A stretch of DNA of 64,000 nucleotides from Eucommia ulmoides (lineage: Eukaryota; Streptophyta; Magnoliopsida; Garryales; Eucommiaceae): NCBI GenBank assembly GCA_016647705.1, contig CM028335.1:35540212-35604211 (forward strand). Reading direction: 5' to 3'. This document shows positions 11,802-23,200 of this stretch, piece after piece (position 1 is the first letter of the stretch; each line of letters begins with the position of its first letter). Below the pieces are notes generated by a model that was not told the origin of the DNA, made no database searches, and saw only the letters and a list, made by a program, of their open reading frames with translations. The translations under genes were made by a program, and so were the position numbers.

Positions 11802-13469
11802 TATTGGCCCATAGAGCTACCCAAGAGGGGGTGAATTGGGTAGTTACAAAATTCAAACAGTTAAATCCTTAAATATAAATAATCAATTTTCCTAAATCAA
11901 TTATTATCTTGTTATACAGCATAAATGTGTTTAATTCTAAATAAACACCCAATCATAATATAAGAAAATAATCAATGCAACACACAAGAATTTATCCTGG
12001 TTTAGGAAGCTACTCTTACCTACGTCCAATCTCCCAAACTCCATGGAGATTCACAATCTACTAAACCCCTTAATTCCGTTATCAAGTAGGAACAAAACCC
12101 TTACAATTCTCGATTCTTTTCACAGGCTCAGAATCAACCTTTACAATCCCTGATTCTTTTCACATGCTAAGAATCAACCAACACTATATCATTTTCATAA
12201 GTTTAGGACGAACTTTTACAATCACACTTTCATTCAATTACAAGATGGATCAAAATCTAGTTTTTTTCAAGGAATCTCAATAGTATTCTAACTCTTAAAA
12301 AGTTCAAAACTGATATTTCCTAATGTATTTAGAATCAATCCCATAAATCTTTATAAATAGACCAAGAACTAGACCTCCAACGGCTAGTTTTCAAAAAATA
12401 TATCATTAAATAGCATCCCAAGACTCCATATATCCCATATATTTAAAATCGGTATGTTTTTATTTAAAAATACTCTTAGAAAAACTCATTTTGGTCCTTC
12501 TAACTTTTTCGATTCAAAATCCAACAAAATAGGAAGTATTAAAATATTTTCACTAAAAGAATATTTAATTAAATTGATCAAATTAATAGGGATTACAAAA
12601 TATATCAAGTATATTTGAAATAAACCCAAATCCCTCCAAAGCCTCTCTTGAAATCATAAAAAATGAGATAATTTCACTAAGAAATTGAAATAGTCAAAAT
12701 ATTGACTGATTTCGTCGGTTGACAGACCATTCGCCTTAGTCGACTGCCTTATGCCAAAGGCTTTAGCCGTTGGCCTTAACCTTATCGGTTGACCGACCCT
12801 TACTATTGGTTGACCGATAGGATCAGTAGCCTTCTCCAATTTTCCCATTTCGGTTATTGTTTCATTTGATTGACTAACCCAATCTGTCGGTTAACCGAAT
12901 TGATCAGAGGCTTCACTCCTTTACACATTTTGGTCACTGTTTCCATCAGTTGACCGACTATTTTTCTCAGTTGACCGATTGGATCATAAATTCTCTATTT
13001 CTACTTCCATAACACACTGTTTTAATAAGTCGATCAACCTCTTTTGTCAGTTGACTGAATTGACCCAAAAACCTGACATCTTATGCTTTAAAACAAAATT
13101 TTCACTTAGGTCATTTATCAAAGCTATTTCACACATGGAGCACATAAAAAATCACATTTTAGGATTTTAAACTTATCACTTCTTACTAAGACACACATAA
13201 GATTAAATTTATTTTAAGTGTCGTGCGTGATCCTAATTTGGATTGCATTAAGAGTATATAGGTAAATAATTGTTTTCATCTAGTTTTCTTTAACGTCTTC
13301 AAAACATTTTACGTCTGAATTATTTTCATCTTACACCCGTTATATTTTCTTCGACGATTTTTCTTCTTAATAAAAAAAAATGGAACTTCAAATCTGAAAC
13401 ACTTAGTAAAATCATTAGTTTTATAAAAATATTAACATTTAATTGTTCATCAAAACTTTGGATTCAACA
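11802..13469 (-). repeat. 5' LTR of the SIRE-like element
   Basis: 1668 bp, colinear with 529-2727. The terminal TG has become TA, and a roughly 530-bp internal block is missing near 12268. It contains GTCGGTTGACCGAC-like motifs at 12715-13060. Confidence 0.85.
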
Positions 13470-13641
13470 GTAACTGTGACAGACATTTCGAGGATAACAA
13501 GTTAAAATCAAGTGGTATAACTACAGTGAAATAGTTGGACTAAAAAGTAAAGTTTCAAAAAGAAGTGGAAATAAAGGAGAATCTCTCCTATGTAGGACTT
13601 TAAAAAATAAATCTCTTAAATTGATTGTTTAGAAATCAAAC

Positions 13642-14088
13642 GAGAAAATTGCAGTTTGGAGGGAGGGGGATGCACTTTTTGTCCTTTAAGTGGGTGTTTA
13701 AGTGGATCTTGAGGTTTTGTAAGTGACACATTTGGTACAAAGCATTTCAATTTGGTACATCACTTTTTGTCTTTTAAGTTTAGAGTGGGTGTTTAAGTGG
13801 ATCTTGAGGTTTCATAAGTGACACATTTGGTACATCACATTTCAATTTAGTTTTAATCCAGTCCAATTTGAAACGGTGAGATGGAAATTGGACAAATATT
13901 GGATTATGTCCGTTAGTTGGGGGCTAATTTTGTCTTTTAAGCCATTTTCCTTAAAAAAGTCAAAATTGTCTTTTGTCCTTTCTCTTGTTATTTTATTTTT
14001 ATTTTTTTTATTATTTTATTTTTTTAGAATTAATACATTTGACACTTCCTACCATTTTTTTAGAAACCGCAGGGCCCCTACACTACAG

Positions 14089-14127
<39 letters not shown>

Positions 14128-14912
14128 TCAGTCACTCCCAATAATATTATATTTAAGCCAAAAAAAAAAAAAAAATTAAGCTCATTAACATTCCTTCAAC
14201 CAAGAATAACAATTATATTTTGTTTTAACTAATTAACCCTACCCTCTTTACTCAAAGAGTGAATTACCCTTAATCAAAGATAGGGGTCCGAAGTAAATTA
14301 TAAGAAAAAATTTAGGGCATATATACTACAGGCTTTTGTTTTTCTTCTTCATCCCTCCTCCCTCCCCGCCACCATGGTTGAACCAGCAATTTTACAACTT
14401 TGACCACCAAATACTACGATTGCAATTAGGGCCACCAAGACTATGGACTCTGTTGCTCAACTCCGCCATATCTCTTCCCTCTCCTCTCTATTCTTCTCTC
14501 TTTCTCATATCCAAGAAAATAAGGGAAGTTTCTAGGAATTTGTCATTTTTTTAACTTTTATTTATTTTGTCGATTAATTTTGTGACAAAAATGAAAATAG
14601 AATTTTGTTGATTAATTAATCTCTCTCTCTGTGGAGTTGCACATTGCAATGGAGACTTGTCCGCCAAAAGATGCTACAGTGTTGAATTTGCCAGTGGACA
14701 GAGAGAGATAAAAGAGATTCAAACGAAGACATAATATTACCCCCAACTAATGGGCTGAAACTACTTTCCATCAAATTCTCATCACACCGTTTTTACTTGG
14801 ACTATACTGAAATCAAATTGAAATGCTAGTGACCAAATGTGTCACCTAACATGATGGTCCACTTAAGTAACAACCCCTAACCCTAACTTAAAGGACCAAA
14901 TGCAATTTTCCC
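13642..14912. mobile_element. long-TIR non-autonomous element, probably MULE-like
   Basis: About 200-280 bp at 13642-13930 recurs inverted at about 14730-14912. Landmarks shared by both arms are GAAAATTGCA, GTCCTTTAAGT, GTGACACATTTGGT, ATTTCAATTTG and GTTAGTTGGGGG. The left arm carries an internal direct duplication at about 13690-13850. Long TIRs beginning with G-rich AAAATTGCA fit plant Mutator-like elements, but I could not identify a 9-bp target duplication. The interior (13930-14730) has an A run at 14092-14122 and pyrimidine-rich leader-like sequence at 14330-14520, with no recognised protein. Confidence 0.6.
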
Positions 14913-15417
14913 TAGTTAAGTGTATACTTGTAGCTCTATTGACTAATCATGGCAACCCGTTCGGCTTTATGGACGAACTCAATAAATGGATTTTCGGGTG
15001 CTAAAATCAAATCACATTTGATTAAAGAATTAACGGTATAATTTTTTGTGCAAGTGATTTAGCTGTAAAAACTTATTTTTGTTGGTTAAATAACTGACAT
15101 TAATTATGATCTCAGTTTATGCCAAACTTATGGTTTAGTGGATATTTAACTTACCACACTTGTGAAGGTATAGAGTTTAACATCTCTCCAAATATATGTG
15201 CCAAAAATATTTAGGAAATTTTTTTGAAAAGTTCCAAGATTTAAAAAATTATTTTTTAAGGGTCATCTCATGTGTTAAAAATTCACTGTTACAAGACTCT
15301 GCAAAGTGGTGATTTTATAAGATAGGATCTTTCAAGGGATTTTCCAAATATTTATGACCTCAGTTTATTAACAATTAATTAATATCGAATTAATTTACTC
15401 TAATTATATGTTTTCAG
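14913..15417 (+). other. intron-like sequence upstream of the kinase exon
   Basis: AT-rich, ending in a good plant splice acceptor (TTATATGTTTTCAG, AG at 15416-15417). It is probably the 3' end of the intron that separates the two halves of the kinase domain in this gene family. Confidence 0.5.
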
Positions 15418-16076
15418 GCAACTCTCATCGCAGGCCAGATTGGCCAACCCGATTGAAAATCATAAAAGGAGTAGCTAAAGGCCTTGTCTATCTCCACAAT
15501 GAGCTCCCGAGCCTTGTCATACCCCACGGTCATCTTAAATCCTCCAATGTTCTTCTTGACGATTCCTTCAATCCGCTCCTCAGCGACTATGGATTAGCTC
15601 CGATTATCAACCAAGAACTTGCGGAAAAGCTCTTGGTAGCTTATAAATCCCCTGAGTACAAGCAAATTCATCGAATAACCAAAAAAACAGATGTCTGGAG
15701 CCTTGGAATGTTGATATTGGAAACCCTAATCGGGAAGCTGCCTTCAAAAAATTTGCCAAGTAATGTAGATTTTGAGAGCTGGGCACAATCCGTTGTTGAA
15801 GAGGACGCTAGTGTTGGAGTGTTTGACAAAGGCATGAGAGAAACAAGTAATAGCGAAGGCGAGATGACGAGGCTTTTGAAGATAGGGTTGTGCTGTTGTG
15901 CTGCGGATTTGGGGAAGAGGTGGGATGTGATGGAAGCGGCGGCGAGGATTGAGGAGGTGAGGGAGAGAGATGGCGACGACGAGTTTTATTCTTCATATAC
16001 TAGCGAAGGTGACATGCGTTCCTCAAGAGGATTATCTGATGATTTCCTTTTCTCTCACCCGACTATCAATGGTTGA
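15418..16076 (+). CDS. last exon of a pollen-receptor-like LRR kinase (PRK)
   Basis: An uninterrupted 219-residue frame runs from the splice acceptor to TGA at 16074-16076. It begins in the catalytic half of a kinase domain: DWPTRLKIIKGVAKGL, then HGHLKSSNVLLD, SDYGL, YKSPEYK, ITKKTDVWSLGMLILETL. The C-terminus ends with ERDGDDEFYSSYTSEGDM and SSRGLSDDF. This matches the C-terminal exon of LRR-III pollen receptor kinases, membrane proteins that perceive signals in pollen tubes. The catalytic loop reads HGH instead of HRD and the DFG motif reads DYG, so it would be a pseudokinase, as is usual in the family. The LRRs, membrane segment and first kinase half are not in the window: upstream lies 15 kb of TEs. 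It is either the 3' exon of a gene with a TE-swollen intron or an orphaned fragment. The ATG at 15408 lies in the intron and is not the start. Confidence 0.8.
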
Positions 16077-17440
16077 GAGGTGCTCAGCTACAATTAATCA
16101 CAAATTTATTTATTTTTTCGAAGATTGAAGTTAGAAAGAATTTAAGATTCAACATGAATAAACACTGGGCAGTTACTTGCAACTCCTCGTAAAATGTTAA
16201 AATTACCAAATAAATCTTTTTTAGCGAGTTACCAAATAACACTATATAGTTATTTGGTCTGATTTATCTCTACAACTACTTATTTTATATATAACTTCTT
16301 ATAAGAATTCAAAATTATTTTATTAAAGAATTTTTATAACATAATCCCATTTATAAGGATTAAATTACATTGGGTCTTACTGATTTAAATATAATTAATC
16401 ATAATATTTTTTATTCTTTATATTTTAAGGGAGACCTAATGGTGTGTCTCACACACTCTTTAATGTGAGTGTAAGTAATGGATTTTCCATTTTGGAGTGG
16501 ACATTAAGCGCACACATGAGTTTTTGAGGCTATAGTTGAATAAATAAAAGTAATAGGTTAAAACATATGTTTCTATGGACTTTTCAGGCTCATACAAAAT
16601 CACCATTTATTAAAATCAAAATGGTTATTGTTTTACATTTTTTTTTCACAATCCAATTATATATTCAGATTCGTTTTAATAAGATTTTTAAAATGATATT
16701 ACATTCATTATTATTTCATTAGTTTTTAGATTAATGTCATATTCAACATGTATTTTCAATTTCACATTTGTGTTACATTCAACATGTTACTTGGAAACTT
16801 TCTTAATTTTTTACGTCATATTGAATTCAACATGGTATTTTATCGTGATTTAACTATATGTTAAGATTCGTCTGAATACGATATTCAAGAAGATATCACA
16901 TTCATCATTTTTTCAGATTTGTTTTACATTCAACATAGTTTTTCACATCGTATTGAATTCAACATGATATTGTTTTCATGTTCTAATTATATATTCAAAT
17001 TTGTCGGAATAAGATTTTCAAAATGATATCAAGTTTATCACTTTTTCATCAAAAATTAATATTCGTATTACATTCAACGCAAAATTCACATTTATGTTAC
17101 ATTCAACACAAAATTCACGTTTAGTGTTATATTCAATATTGCGAAAGGACAAAATCTTCTTAATCTAATTTCGGATTTGAAATTAGGACTATTCGGTAAC
17201 ACAATTTCGGATAATAAAAATTATTTTGTTCAAATAAAAATTTGTGGGATAATTTAGTAGATTTGGACCCATATCAAGACCATATGCTCATTTAAAAAAA
17301 AAAATTTATGTCAAAAATTAAGGGCATGTTACAAACAGAAATACAAGCTATTAGAGTACAAACAGAAATACAAGCTATTAGTGTTCAAACGTAACACATC
17401 AAAGACTCGCTCTCTCAATGGAAAAGCTCAGCCCCGCTGG
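16077..17440. other. AT-rich intergenic DNA with degenerate repeats
   Basis: No gene seen. Diverged copies of TTACATTCAACATG / GAATTCAACATGGTAT recur at about 16740-17130. A 30-bp unit containing ACAAACAGAAATACAAGCTATTAG is tandemly duplicated at about 17330-17390. Confidence 0.5.
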
Positions 17441-17995
17441 AAAAGCTCTTCCCCATCAGAAGGTCTTCAGAGGAAGAGGATGTCTTAGTGCACAATACGA
17501 AAATGGTTAAACATGATGAACACTCTACTTTCCTGGACACCATGGAAATTGAATCGATGAAGGAGAAACTCCAAAATCTTTCAAAGATGTGCTTAATGGA
17601 GGAACAGAGACAAGGAAAAATGAAATTGAAGCAGACATCTTCGATGAAGATGAAGACAATCTTTAAAAAATTGGTATGATGGAAACAAAGGATGATTGCT
17701 TCACACAAGAAGGGAACTCAGAGAAAAATGGAAGGGATCACTTCTCATTAGGCTCCTGGGTAGGTCAATTGGGTATAATACCTTGTGCTTAAAACCAGAG
17801 CTCTATGGAAATTGCAGGTAGATTAGGATCTCAGTTATGGTTACTACCTGGTTAAATGTGATGGAGTTGTTGATGCCCACAAAATCCTAACTGAAGGTCA
17901 TTGGGTTATTTTTTTTTCATTACTTGACACTGAAGAAGTGGAAAGCCGATTTCCATCCTGGTGGTGTGGAATCAAAAACTTGGGATTGCTTGAGC
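17441..17995 (+). pseudogene. LINE ORF1, N-terminal part of the DUF4283 domain
   Basis: From about 17840 the translation reads YYLVKCDGVVDAHKILTEGH then WVIFF. After a one-base slip in a T run at about 17910 it continues HYLTLKKWKADFHPGG and ESKTWDCL. This is the DUF4283 pattern (a 'xxxL-G-W-i' step, then L-xxW-xxdF-P, then W). DUF4283 proteins are nucleic-acid-binding ORF1 products of plant LINEs. The upstream part (17441-17830) contains Lys/Glu/Met-rich sequence that may be the ORF1 N-terminus but is broken by stops. The piece ends at the target site of Copia-1. Confidence 0.6.
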
Positions 17996-18506
17996 TGTTA
18001 GGAAATTTATTTCCTAATTTAATTTTGGACAATATATTATTAATACAATTATATTTACTATTTAAATTTAATGAACTAAAATTAAATGATCTAATTAATT
18101 TGGATAAGCCTATAGACTACTCAAAAGGATGTGAGTTAAATGAGTAGATACCGGAAACTGTTAAAGTGATTAGGGGATTATGAGAACCCTAATCACACCA
18201 TATAAATAGGTAATTCTAGAGTTATGGTTCCCAATAATACCAAATCTTCTTGACGGCTCACTTTTCTTTATTTGGAAGTGAATCGCGAATCCCATTGAGG
18301 AACTCCAGAGATTTGGTTGAGGAATACTACGCACCTGCTCGATCCGTGTTCTTCTCATGATCGATTGTCACAAGATTCCATATCAAAAGTCAATTGATTG
18401 TAATGGATTCAGATACGTAATTTACATGTACATTAGAATTCTTGGTGATTTGATATGTTGATTAAGGTGTTATACATTCAGATCTATAGGGATTAAAATC
18501 TCAGCA
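17996..18506 (+). repeat. 5' LTR of Copia-1
   Basis: 511 bp, TGTTAGGAAA...CTCAGCA. It contains the TATA-like element TATAAATAGG at 18201-18210. Confidence 0.85.
18201..18210 (+). promoter_or_regulatory. TATA-like box in the 5' LTR of Copia-1
   Basis: TATAAATAGG lies about 200 bp into the LTR, where an LTR promoter is expected. The matching segment is deleted from the 3' LTR. Confidence 0.55.
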
Positions 18507-20208
18507 AGTGATATTAGAGCCTACTTCATGTTAAATCATTAGGGTTCTTGAATTTTTCAAATTCGTAGAATTTTAGAGTTTGTGTTTTTTCCATTAAAGT
18601 TCGTTTATTTGTGAAAATAGTAGGAGAAAACATTAAGGTTTACTATGTGTTTTGCATGATTTATATAATTTTTTGCTAAATATTATGAATCTAATGAAAG
18701 AAAAATCCTAAATTTTGGATTTTTTGGGGTATTTTTGCCGCAAAAACATAAGAATCGAAATAGATTTAGACAAGTCAATCGACTGACCCTTTTTGGTCGG
18801 TCAAACCATCTATTTAGAGAGGGTTTGGACAGTTTTGACAAGTGTTCGTATTTTAGCCATAACTTTCTCATATAAACTCTGATTGAGGTGATTCAAAATT
18901 CTATGGAAATCTCAAAACAAGATCTACAACTTTTATGTTTTGCATTTTTCCAAAATCAAATTGAATCATGGTCAGCATTGGGATTGAAATCGGATCTGAT
19001 TGAATTAGGGTTGAATCGGTCAACTGATTCAGTAAATGGGCATTTCTGGCAAGGGGAGTTTCTAGCTCTGAATCGATCGGTTAGTCGATCCTTTACGATT
19101 GATCGATCGATTGATTCAGGATGCCATTTTTGGGTTCTGATTGATCGGTCGACCAACCCGTTATGGTCGATCAACCGATCGATACAAGATGCCAAGGTTA
19201 CCAAATTTCGGTCGACCAAACCTTTTCAACCAGTTAACCGACTAATTCAGGATCCCAACTTTTCGATTAATTTAGGATCCCAACTTTTTTTTCTGGGATG
19301 ATCAATCGGTCATCCGACCTTTTATGGTCGGTCAACCAATCGATACAGGATGTCAAGGTTACCCAGTTTTGGTTGACCGAACTTTTTTGGTCGGTCAACC
19401 GATTAATTCAGGATCCCAACCTTTTCTTGGGATGACAGATCGGTCGACAGGACCTTCATGGTCGATCAACCGACGGCTTAAGGACAGATCCAATCAGTCG
19501 AATTTTAAGGACCAGTCAACCGATTGAATGCCCTAATGTTGGAAACTTTAACTCGTTCCACGACATTCGATCAACGGACTATAAGAACGGTCGACTAACA
19601 TAATCTTATATCTTGAAATAAATTAAAATTAAACATATATTACCAAAGTAATCTCTATTGTGTAGTTTATTTTATTTTGGGATATTGAGATATAAATGTT
19701 TATTATTTATGCAAGCAATAACCAGCCCAAAGGAAGACTATTGTTTGGCCAAATAATAAACATTGATATTTGTTGTTTATGCGAACAATAACCGGCCCAA
19801 AGGAAGTCGTTTGACTAGATAATAGACATTATTTGAGATTAGTATGGTTATTATCTATGCAATCAATAATCAGCCCAAAAGGAGATTATCGTTTGGCCAA
19901 ATAATAAACATACATGCGGGAATAAATGTGTGATGATTATCAAGTTTCCATGTGAAAAATAAGTCGGTCCAAAAAAAGACTTATTGTTTTACAGGACTTA
20001 TTATTAACATTTGATTCATGCGCTGAGAGTAGCAATTATAGTTAATTCTTCTGTCCAAATACTTGGAATTAATGTTGTGCTAGGTATCTTGAGATGGGTT
20101 CCCAAATTTGGATTAATTATTCATGTCTTATTTTATTATTTTATGACATGATTGTATATGTGCTTGTTTATTTTGTTCTCTATACAATTTCTATTGCTAT
20201 TGCACAAA
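18507..20208 (+). other. long, repeat-rich leader of Copia-1
   Basis: About 1.7 kb between primer site and gag. At 18770-19590 a TCGGTCGACCGA-like motif is repeated a dozen or more times with diverged spacing, often followed by TTCAGGATCCCAAC or ACAGGATGCCAAGG. At 19697-19980 four units containing AATAACCAGCCCAAAGGAAG fold into hairpins. Open frames in both orientations across 18888-19301 are by-products of the palindromic repeats (DRSI-type repeats on either strand), so I do not call genes here. Confidence 0.7.
19697..19980 (+). repeat. tandem stem-loop units in the Copia-1 leader
   Basis: The first unit has perfect 12-bp arms, TGTTTATTATTT (19697-19708) and AAATAATAAACA (19751-19762), around AATAACCAGCCCAAAGGAAG. 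Two further units repeat the same core with weaker arms. A fourth has AATAAGTC...GACTTATT arms. Confidence 0.7.
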
Positions 20209-23200
20209 ATGTTTCTACCCAAATCAACAATATCCCAAATGCTGAAAGGGACAAACTTCAAGGCTTGGAAAAAAAACTATGAAAATTGTTCTCGGTTGTA
20301 TGAATTTGGAACAAGCGTTACGGGAAAAACGACCCACTTCTACTCCGAAAAACCTCAATAAGGTTAAAATAGAAAAGTGGGATCGGTCCAACTGGATATG
20401 TTTGGTGATTATGAAGCACACCATTCTGGAAACGTTTCGAGGCTCTATTGTTGAGAGCAAGAGTACCAAGACGTTCCTATAAGAAGTTGAGCAATTCTTT
20501 GCCAAAAACGAAAAGTTAGAGGTGAGTAACCTTCTGGGTAAACTCGTCGCGATGAAGTATAAGGGAAAATGGAACATAAGGGAGTACATCATGGAGATGT
20601 TTAATCATGCATCAAAACTAAAGGTACTAAAGTTAGAGTTGTTTGATAACTTGCTCGTGTACTTAGTTTTGATCTCTCTTCTTGCACACTTTGGGTAATT
20701 TAAAAGTGAGTTATAATACTCAGAAGGACAAATGGTCCCTCAACGAGCTTATATCTCACTGTGTGCAAGAAGAAGAGAGACAAGAGCGGGATAAGACTGA
20801 AAGTGCTCACTTGGCCTCGACCTCTTACAGTTAGAAAAAGAAGAGAGCTGAGGTTGCTGCGGAAGGATTTTCTCGACAGAAGAAACAAAATAAGTAGGAT
20901 GAGGTCTTTACCTGCTACTTCTGCAAAATAACGGAACACATGAAAAATAAATGTTCCAAGTACGCCGCCTGGGGTGCAAAGAAGAGTATACTTCTAACTT
21001 TGGTTTGTTCTGAAGTCAATTTTGCTTATGTACCTATGGATACCTGGTGGGTAGATTCTGGTGCTACTGCTCACATAAGTATGACTATGCAGGGTTGCCA
21101 GTGGAGCCGACCGCCAAGTGATGCTGAAAGATTCATCTTTGTGGGCAATTATAATAAAGTTACGGTGGAAGCTATAAGGACTTTTAGATTACGATTGAAA
21201 ATCGAATTTTGTTTGGATTTGTATGAGACATTTGTTGTACTGTCTTTTAGACGGAATTTGATTTCTATTTCTAGTTTAGACAAATCAAGTTTTAATTTTT
21301 CTTTGGGAAATAATAAAGTTAGTCTCTATTAAGGTTCAAATTTTATTGGTTCCAATTCTTTGATTAATAATCTATATATGTTTAACATTAGTTCCTATAA
21401 TGAAATACTGCAAACAAATTCACGTGTTATGAAGTGAAAATTCAATGAGAATTTATCCACCTTATGGCACAAGCGCTTAGGTCATATCTCTAAACAGAGA
21501 ATTCAGAGACTTGTGTCAGATGGAATTCTTGAACCTCTAGATTTAACAGACTTTCAAGTCTATATTGAGTGCATCAAGGGGAAACGAACAAACGAAAGAA
21601 AATTAGGTGTCGAGAGAGCAACAAATGTCTTGGAACTAATACATACGGATATCTATGGTTCATTCCCAACGACTTCATGGAATGGACAACAGTATTTTAA
21701 TACGTTCATAGACAACTACTCTCGTTATGGGTACGTATATTTGATTCATGAGAAGTTTGAATCATTGGACGCCTTCAAATCTTTCAAAGCTGAAGTTGAA
21801 CTAAAAAAAAATTAAGACTGTCAAATCAAATCGTGGTGGTAAATACTATAGGAGAAATAATAGATCAGGAAAACAACATCCAGGACCCTTCGCAATTTTC
21901 CTCAATGAGTGTGGAATTATTCCACAATACACTATGTCGGGAAACCCAACAAGAATGGTGTTGCAGAGCGATGAAACTGGATTCTTAAGGATATGGTAAG
22001 GAGTATGATTAGTCATTTCTCCCTACCGGAGTCACTTTGGGGAGAAGCTTTAAAAACCGCAATATACATCTTTAACAGGATACCCAACAAAGCAGTTGCC
22101 AAAGCCCCCTATGAGCTTTGGACAGGTAAGAAACCTAACATTAGACATTTGTACATTTGGGGTTGTCCAGCTGAGGCACAACCTTATAGGCCACATGAAA
22201 GAAAATTAGACTCAAGAACGATCAGCTGTTATTTTGTTGGTTACTCTAAGCGTTCTCGGGGCTACAAGTTTTATGATCCTACATCAAGATCCTCCTTTAA
22301 AACAGAAAATGCCAGATTCCTTGAGGCTGTTGAGTTTGAGGGGGGAGGAAACATAAAGAATGTTGTCTTTGAAGAAGAATTTGCTATTGATGGTGATCAG
22401 GTCTCTGTACCTATTGTTGTTCAAGACACAGTTTTCTTCGAAGGGGAACATGTTATTAACGGTTATTAGGTCTCTATACCTATCGTTGTTTAAGACACTG
22501 TTCCAATTCTGGATAAAGATATTCAGGCTCAGGCTCCTATTCCGAATATTGTTCTAGAACAAGACAACAATGAGATTCTTCCTCAAACACAACCTATACA
22601 ACAAACTCAACAACCTCAAGAAGTGCCATTAAGGAGATCTATTAGGAAGAGGAGAAGTGCAATATCGGATAAATATATCGTCTTTCTCCAAGAACATAAG
22701 AATGATGTTAGTTTGACAGAGGATGACCTAATCAACTTTTGTTAAGCCATGCGCAGTTATAACTCTAAAAAATGAATCAATACCATGAAGGATGAATTAA
22801 AGTCTATGAAAGACAATGATGTTTGGGATCTCATCGAGTTACTTGAATGAGCGAAGCCCATTGGTTGTAAATGGATATTTAAAACCAAGAGGGATACGAA
22901 AGGTAACATCGAGAGATATAAAGCTCGTCTAGTGGCCAAAGGCTTTACTCAAAAGGAAGGCATAGACTACAAAAATATTTTTTCTCCAATATCTTGGAAA
23001 GACTCTTTTAGAATTATAATGATACTAGTGGCTCATTTTGATCTAGAGCTACATCAGATGGATGTCAAGATTGCGTTTCTCAATGGAGACATTGATGAGA
23101 CAATCTATGCGGTACAACCAAAAAACTTTGTATCGGGAGATCCAAATTCCATGGTTTGTAAATTGAAAAAATCTATCTATGGTTTCAAACAGGCTTTCCG

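Larger units (their letters stand above)
529..13469 (-). mobile_element. SIRE-like Ty1/copia-type LTR retrotransposon without pol, carrying three nested insertions
   Basis: Two direct repeats (529-2727 and 11802-13469) share the ends TTGGCCCA... and ...GGATTCAACA and are flanked by GTGAC (524-528) and GTAAC (13470-13474), a 4/5 target duplication. Next to the right repeat, the minus strand reads TGGTACTAAAGCTGG, a decayed tRNA-iMet primer site, so the element runs right to left. The internal region on the minus strand holds gag remnants (coiled coil and one zinc knuckle, about 9995-11783) and then an extra ORF of the putative plant transposon protein type (about 8940 down to 3425). I find no integrase, reverse transcriptase or RNase H. 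SIRE/Maximus-type is my best guess from LTR length and gag style; the lineage is uncertain. Nested inside are a gypsy element, an LTR-like insert and a hAT MITE. Confidence 0.8.

Noticed and set aside
15808-15996. Antisense frame within the kinase exon
   Set aside because: Shadow of the well-supported plus-strand kinase frame.
18888-19301. 137-residue frame with DRSI-type repeats, and an antisense frame with similar repeats
   Set aside because: Produced on both strands by near-palindromic TCGGTCGACCGA motifs in the non-coding leader of Copia-1.
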